Positions 61,406 to 64,000 of a stretch of 64,000 bases of DNA are shown in pieces. The DNA is taken from positions 3,286,001-3,350,000 of the forward strand of contig NZ_AP025739.1 in NCBI RefSeq assembly GCF_003574315.2. Reading direction: 5' to 3'. The position numbers and the translations under genes are program-made. Source of the DNA: Capsulimonas corticalis (GTDB taxonomy: Bacteria > Armatimonadota > Armatimonadia > Armatimonadales > Capsulimonadaceae). The notes beneath the pieces were generated by a model that ran no database searches, had not been told where the DNA came from, and saw nothing but the letters and a program-made list of their open reading frames with translations. Each line of letters begins with the position of its first letter. Position 1 is the first letter of the stretch.

Positions 61406-61678
61406 ATGAAGAATGCGAAAATGAGTCTGATGACGGTCGACGATGAGGGACGAGTCGCGCTGCCCGAATGGGTTCGCGGAACCTGCGATTTGAGGCCGGG
61501 AGATCAATTATTGATCGGCCAGAATTATGGGTCCGCCGGAGGGTTGTTTTTGGGAATGGGACTGATCCTGATTTCACCGTCAGCCATCGGGCGTCGATTC
61601 CGCCGTCTCGAGGAAACTCTGCGCCGGATCGATCCCGGCGGCGCCAGTGCGGCGCCATTCGACGATCAAGAAATCTAA
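61406..61678 (+). CDS. AbrB/SpoVT-type regulator, module copy 2
   Basis: This 90-aa protein aligns with that at 22755-23027 along its length (MKNAKMSLMTVDDEGRVALP, WVRGTCDLRPGDQLLIGQN, GLILISPSAIGRRFRRLEETL). It has the same upstream run AAGCAGAAG and ATG-AAG start. Its stop overlaps the convergent TMEM175 gene by four bases. It is expected to bind DNA as a dimer; targets may include its own operon. Confidence 0.85.
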   Translation: MKNAKMSLMTVDDEGRVALPEWVRGTCDLRPGDQLLIGQNYGSAGGLFLGMGLILISPSAIGRRFRRLEETLRRIDPGGASAAPFDDQEI

Positions 61679-62328
61679 GACAGCATGTCCGCGCCGTCCT
61701 TGCGGACGGCGCGGGTGAGCGGCGTGATGAAAAAGAACGGCGTGATCATATACAGCGCGAAGGCGGCGCGGGTGCTGAAACACGCGGCGCTCGCGCCGAG
61801 GAGATAGAAGAGCGGGCCAATCACCATCTTCCAGCGCAGATTTGTGACATTGACCGGCGTCAACTCGGGCTTGAGCAGATTGTGCAGAATGTACGTTTGC
61901 AGGATCAAAAAGAGCACGGTGTTCAGCGCCATCACGATTCCAAAGATGCTCACCGCGAGCGGATTGCCGGGGTGCTCGCCAAGCAGCGCCGTCGGGAAGG
62001 GAATTAACGACTGGAACATCAGAAAGAGCGAGTTTAACCACGCCATGCCGTAGGTCGCATGGCGGGCGAGTCCCAGAAGATAGTGGTGGTTCAGCCAGAA
62101 TTTGCAGACGATGATGAAACTGATCATCCAGCTGAGAAACTTCGGCAGCAGATCCAGCAGACGATGCCCAAGTTCGCCGACGTTATTCGTATCGCGCATC
62201 TCCGGAACTTTGAGCTCCAAAACGAGAAGCGTCACGACAATGGCGAAAACGCCGTCGCTGAACGCTTCAATGCGTCCTGTCTCAAGTTTTCCCTGCTGAA
62301 ATCGATCAAATAGGCGCATAGAATTCAA
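61675..62328 (-). CDS. TMEM175/DUF1211-type membrane protein
   Basis: The 217-aa protein has RIEAFSDGVFAIVVTLLVLEL, the RxxxFSDGVFAI filter motif of bacterial TMEM175 potassium channels, and six helices. Its start overlaps the PsiE-like stop (ATGA). Potassium conduction is the family activity; regulation here is unknown. Confidence 0.85.
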   Translation of the reverse strand: MNSMRLFDRFQQGKLETGRIEAFSDGVFAIVVTLLVLELKVPEMRDTNNVGELGHRLLDLLPKFLSWMISFIIVCKFWLNHHYLLGLARHATYGMAWLNSLFLMFQSLIPFPTALLGEHPGNPLAVSIFGIVMALNTVLFLILQTYILHNLLKPELTPVNVTNLRWKMVIGPLFYLLGASAACFSTRAAFALYMITPFFFITPLTRAVRKDGADMLS

Positions 62329-62771
62329 AGGTTTTCGTCACTTGCCGCAGCGGCGGTTTTTCCTTTCGTCTGCGCCTGGATATAGTAACACACGCCATAA
62401 GAGACGGACAGCGCCAGAATCAGCGCGGCGACTCCGACAAGCGTCGCGGGCGACTGCGCCTTCAGATCCATCGTCACCACCTTCTGGCCCACGCCGATCA
62501 GCGCCACTTCCACCACGGCGGTCATGGGGGACGAATGCCCCGGCATGTTGAGCAGCACCAGCTTGATAAGCTTCAGCCCCATCAAGATGATCAAAAACTC
62601 ACCGAACATATGAAACAGCGTCTCCGGCTTAACAACCATCACCGGCGGCAGCCGGAGAATTTCGACGAAGATAAAGATCAAATCGACTGTTCCCAGCACC
62701 ACGGCCGCCAGCAGCAGAAACGCCAGCACCCAAAGCAGAATGCTCTCGGTCTTCTCGATAAAGTGTTTCAT
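62325..62771 (-). CDS. PsiE-like (phosphate-starvation-inducible) membrane protein
   Basis: The 148-aa protein has four helices (ILLWVLAFLLLAAVVLGTVDLIFIFV, LFHMFGEFLIILMGLKLIKLVLL, MTAVVEVALIGVGQKVVTMDL, LVGVAALILALSVSYGVCYYI), the layout of PsiE family proteins. It overlaps the TMEM175-like gene by four bases, so they form a two-gene operon. No Pho-box array is seen before it. Confidence 0.75.
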   Translation of the reverse strand: MKHFIEKTESILLWVLAFLLLAAVVLGTVDLIFIFVEILRLPPVMVVKPETLFHMFGEFLIILMGLKLIKLVLLNMPGHSSPMTAVVEVALIGVGQKVVTMDLKAQSPATLVGVAALILALSVSYGVCYYIQAQTKGKTAAAASDENL

Positions 62772-62848
62772 ATTGCGGTTATTATAGCTCTAATTTAGGT
62801 CCAAATCCCCATGCTTCTTTTTCGCCGGCGCAGTACACTTAAAGCACG

Positions 62849-63106
62849 ATGACGATTACGAATTCCAGTGGCCGAGCCGCCAAAATATACCCCGCCTTGA
62901 TTGTTTTGGCGATGTGGCTTCCAATGATGTGGCTGATGCTTCGGCATAACGCGATGCTGCGCAGCCGTATCGATCGGAAGCCGGCCCTATGGCGCCGACG
63001 CGGGCGCAGAGGATGTGATATGACAGGTCCAGCATCCGCTGCGCGCCGGCGCGGGGGAGGTCTGAGGGGCAGCGCGCCGGAGGCAGTGTCTGCATATGCG
63101 GGCTAA
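62849..63106 (+). CDS. Doubtful small membrane ORF
   Basis: The 85-aa frame has one helix (YPALIVLAMWLPMMWLMLRHN) and an Arg-rich second half with low-complexity character. It overlaps the convergent NmrA-like gene by four bases. No ribosome site is visible. Retain as possible only. Confidence 0.3.
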   Translation: MTITNSSGRAAKIYPALIVLAMWLPMMWLMLRHNAMLRSRIDRKPALWRRRGRRGCDMTGPASAARRRGGGLRGSAPEAVSAYAG

Positions 63107-63987
63107 CGGCGATGGATCGATCCTCGAATGAGATCCGCACCGCTTTGTGTGAGCCATGTCTCTAAGCGGAGCAGGCCGGGGTGGGCGGCGCGGAGGGCCG
63201 GAATGTCGGATTGGACGCCGGCGTCGTTTGCCCACTGAAATGACGCGGCGACAAGTTCGTTGATTTGGCGGATGTCGGCGAGGGAGAGCTCGTGAAAGAC
63301 GATGGGACGGCCCAGCGCTTGCGTGAGGGCGTCCGCGATCTCAGGGCCGGTCAGCGCGTCGCCGGCGAGATCGACGGTCTTGCCGGCCCATGTTCCGGGA
63401 TCGGAAAAGGCGAGGGCGGCGAAAACGCCGATGTCGTCGACGGCGATGACCTCCAGCGCCGTGCTGGGAGCGGTGGCGAGCGAAAGGCGCCCGTCCGGCA
63501 CGCCAAAGAATGGCATCATGAGGTTCTCCAGAAAGAATGACGGGCGGACCACGGTGACTGGAAGATCCAGTGTCCAGAGATACTGCTCGATTTCCCACTT
63601 GGCTAGGCGCCGGTAAAGAGATTGGCCTTCAGAACCGCATACGGACGTGTAGACAAAATGCCGCGCGCCCGCCGCCAGCGCGGCGTCGGCGATCGCTTTT
63701 CCGTCGCGCGCTTCTTCGTTCTGCGTGTCATCGTTCGGGTCCCAGTAGGCGGCCTGGACACAGAAAACGCCGTAAACCCCCCGCGCTGCGTCGTCAAGGG
63801 ACGCGCGATCGCCGAAGTCTCCGCGCACGACCTCGGCCCCGGCGCTTTGCAGCGCCCGCGCCGCATCACTGCTGGGATTGCGCGTCATTGCCCGCACCCG
63901 AAATCCCGCTTCCAGCAGGCGCCGCGTCGCCGCCCCTCCCTGCTGCCCCGTTGCGCCTGTCACCAATATCGTTTTGTCGCTATTCAT
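63103..63987 (-). CDS. NmrA-like NAD(P)-binding protein
   Basis: The ATG at 63987 gives 294 aa with TILVTGATGQQGGAATRRLLEAGFRV (glycine-rich nucleotide motif), EVVRGDFGDRASLDDAARGVYGVFCV, FVYTSVCGSEGQ and VVRPSFFLENLMMPF. The pattern is that of NmrA/HSCARG redox-sensing SDR-like proteins. It is related to 10808-11680 but lacks a SoxR-type promoter within the window; its upstream region lies beyond the edge. Confidence 0.85.
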   Translation of the reverse strand: MNSDKTILVTGATGQQGGAATRRLLEAGFRVRAMTRNPSSDAARALQSAGAEVVRGDFGDRASLDDAARGVYGVFCVQAAYWDPNDDTQNEEARDGKAIADAALAAGARHFVYTSVCGSEGQSLYRRLAKWEIEQYLWTLDLPVTVVRPSFFLENLMMPFFGVPDGRLSLATAPSTALEVIAVDDIGVFAALAFSDPGTWAGKTVDLAGDALTGPEIADALTQALGRPIVFHELSLADIRQINELVAASFQWANDAGVQSDIPALRAAHPGLLRLETWLTQSGADLIRGSIHRR

Positions 63988-64000
63988 CGTGATTGCCTTC

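Overview
The window is GC-rich (roughly 60 % or more by eye) bacterial chromosomal DNA. The gene mix includes two exported proteins with C-terminal VPEP sorting tails (PEP-CTERM), a GatCAB amidotransferase, UvsE, MutS2, a SteA/MctB-like pair, several plant-polysaccharide glycoside hydrolases and many small exported proteins of unknown function. This fits an envelope-rich, polysaccharide-degrading soil or plant-surface bacterium; Armatimonadota (Capsulimonas-like) is my best guess, by inference only. I see no rRNA, tRNA, CRISPR array, prophage or complete insertion sequence.

Layout: 1-4.9 kb carries the MctB/SteA-like pair, a CHASE2 membrane protein and a diguanylate cyclase, all on the minus strand. 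5-10.2 kb has mutS2, a DUF1571-like exported protein and a PMT-type glycosyltransferase. 10.2-12.3 kb is a SoxR unit: soxR is divergent from an NmrA-like protein and an NADPH:FMN reductase, with a recognisable SoxR box in a 19-bp-spacer promoter. 12.3-15.5 kb is a probable phosphate-regulated operon (exported protein, alkaline phosphatase, PEP-CTERM protein) behind four 11-bp-periodic TTAAyM hexamers. 15.5-20.9 kb is gatC-gatA-gatB-lipoprotein-tilS, broken by a multi-hairpin repeat. 21-25.6 kb holds uvsE and a BlaI/BlaR1-like unit with an outer-membrane-type protein and an AbrB-type regulator; three copies of one palindrome (GTTACnyTGTGTAAC) lie upstream of blaI, the barrel gene and uvsE. 25.6-27.6 kb has a Cas3-like helicase without Cas neighbours and pyrE. 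27.7-32 kb has GH35-like and GH36-like enzymes. 32.3-38.4 kb is a methyl-cycle region: an ArsR-methyltransferase fusion divergent from ahcY, then metE-metF.

From 38.4 to 42.7 kb there are small exported or membrane proteins in paralogous pairs and a VOC protein. A GH78 rhamnosidase follows (42.8-46.5 kb), then GNAT, macro-domain and unknown genes. A decayed DUF1016 (YhcG-type) nuclease remnant lies just before helD (49.7-52.6 kb). A GH32 enzyme, a PEP-CTERM protein, an AraC regulator with a DUF4865/tautomerase/cupin operon, and a TetR gene with its own operator come next. A second copy of the barrel-protein/AbrB module (60-61.7 kb), two membrane proteins and an NmrA-like gene close the window.

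The strongest leads are: (1) the three shared BlaI-type operators tying uvsE to a cell-envelope-type sensor; (2) the duplicated barrel-protein/AbrB module; (3) an intergenic repeat family built of mini-hairpins with compensatory base changes; (4) the ArsR-methyltransferase/ahcY/metE-metF circuit with a 24-bp operator.
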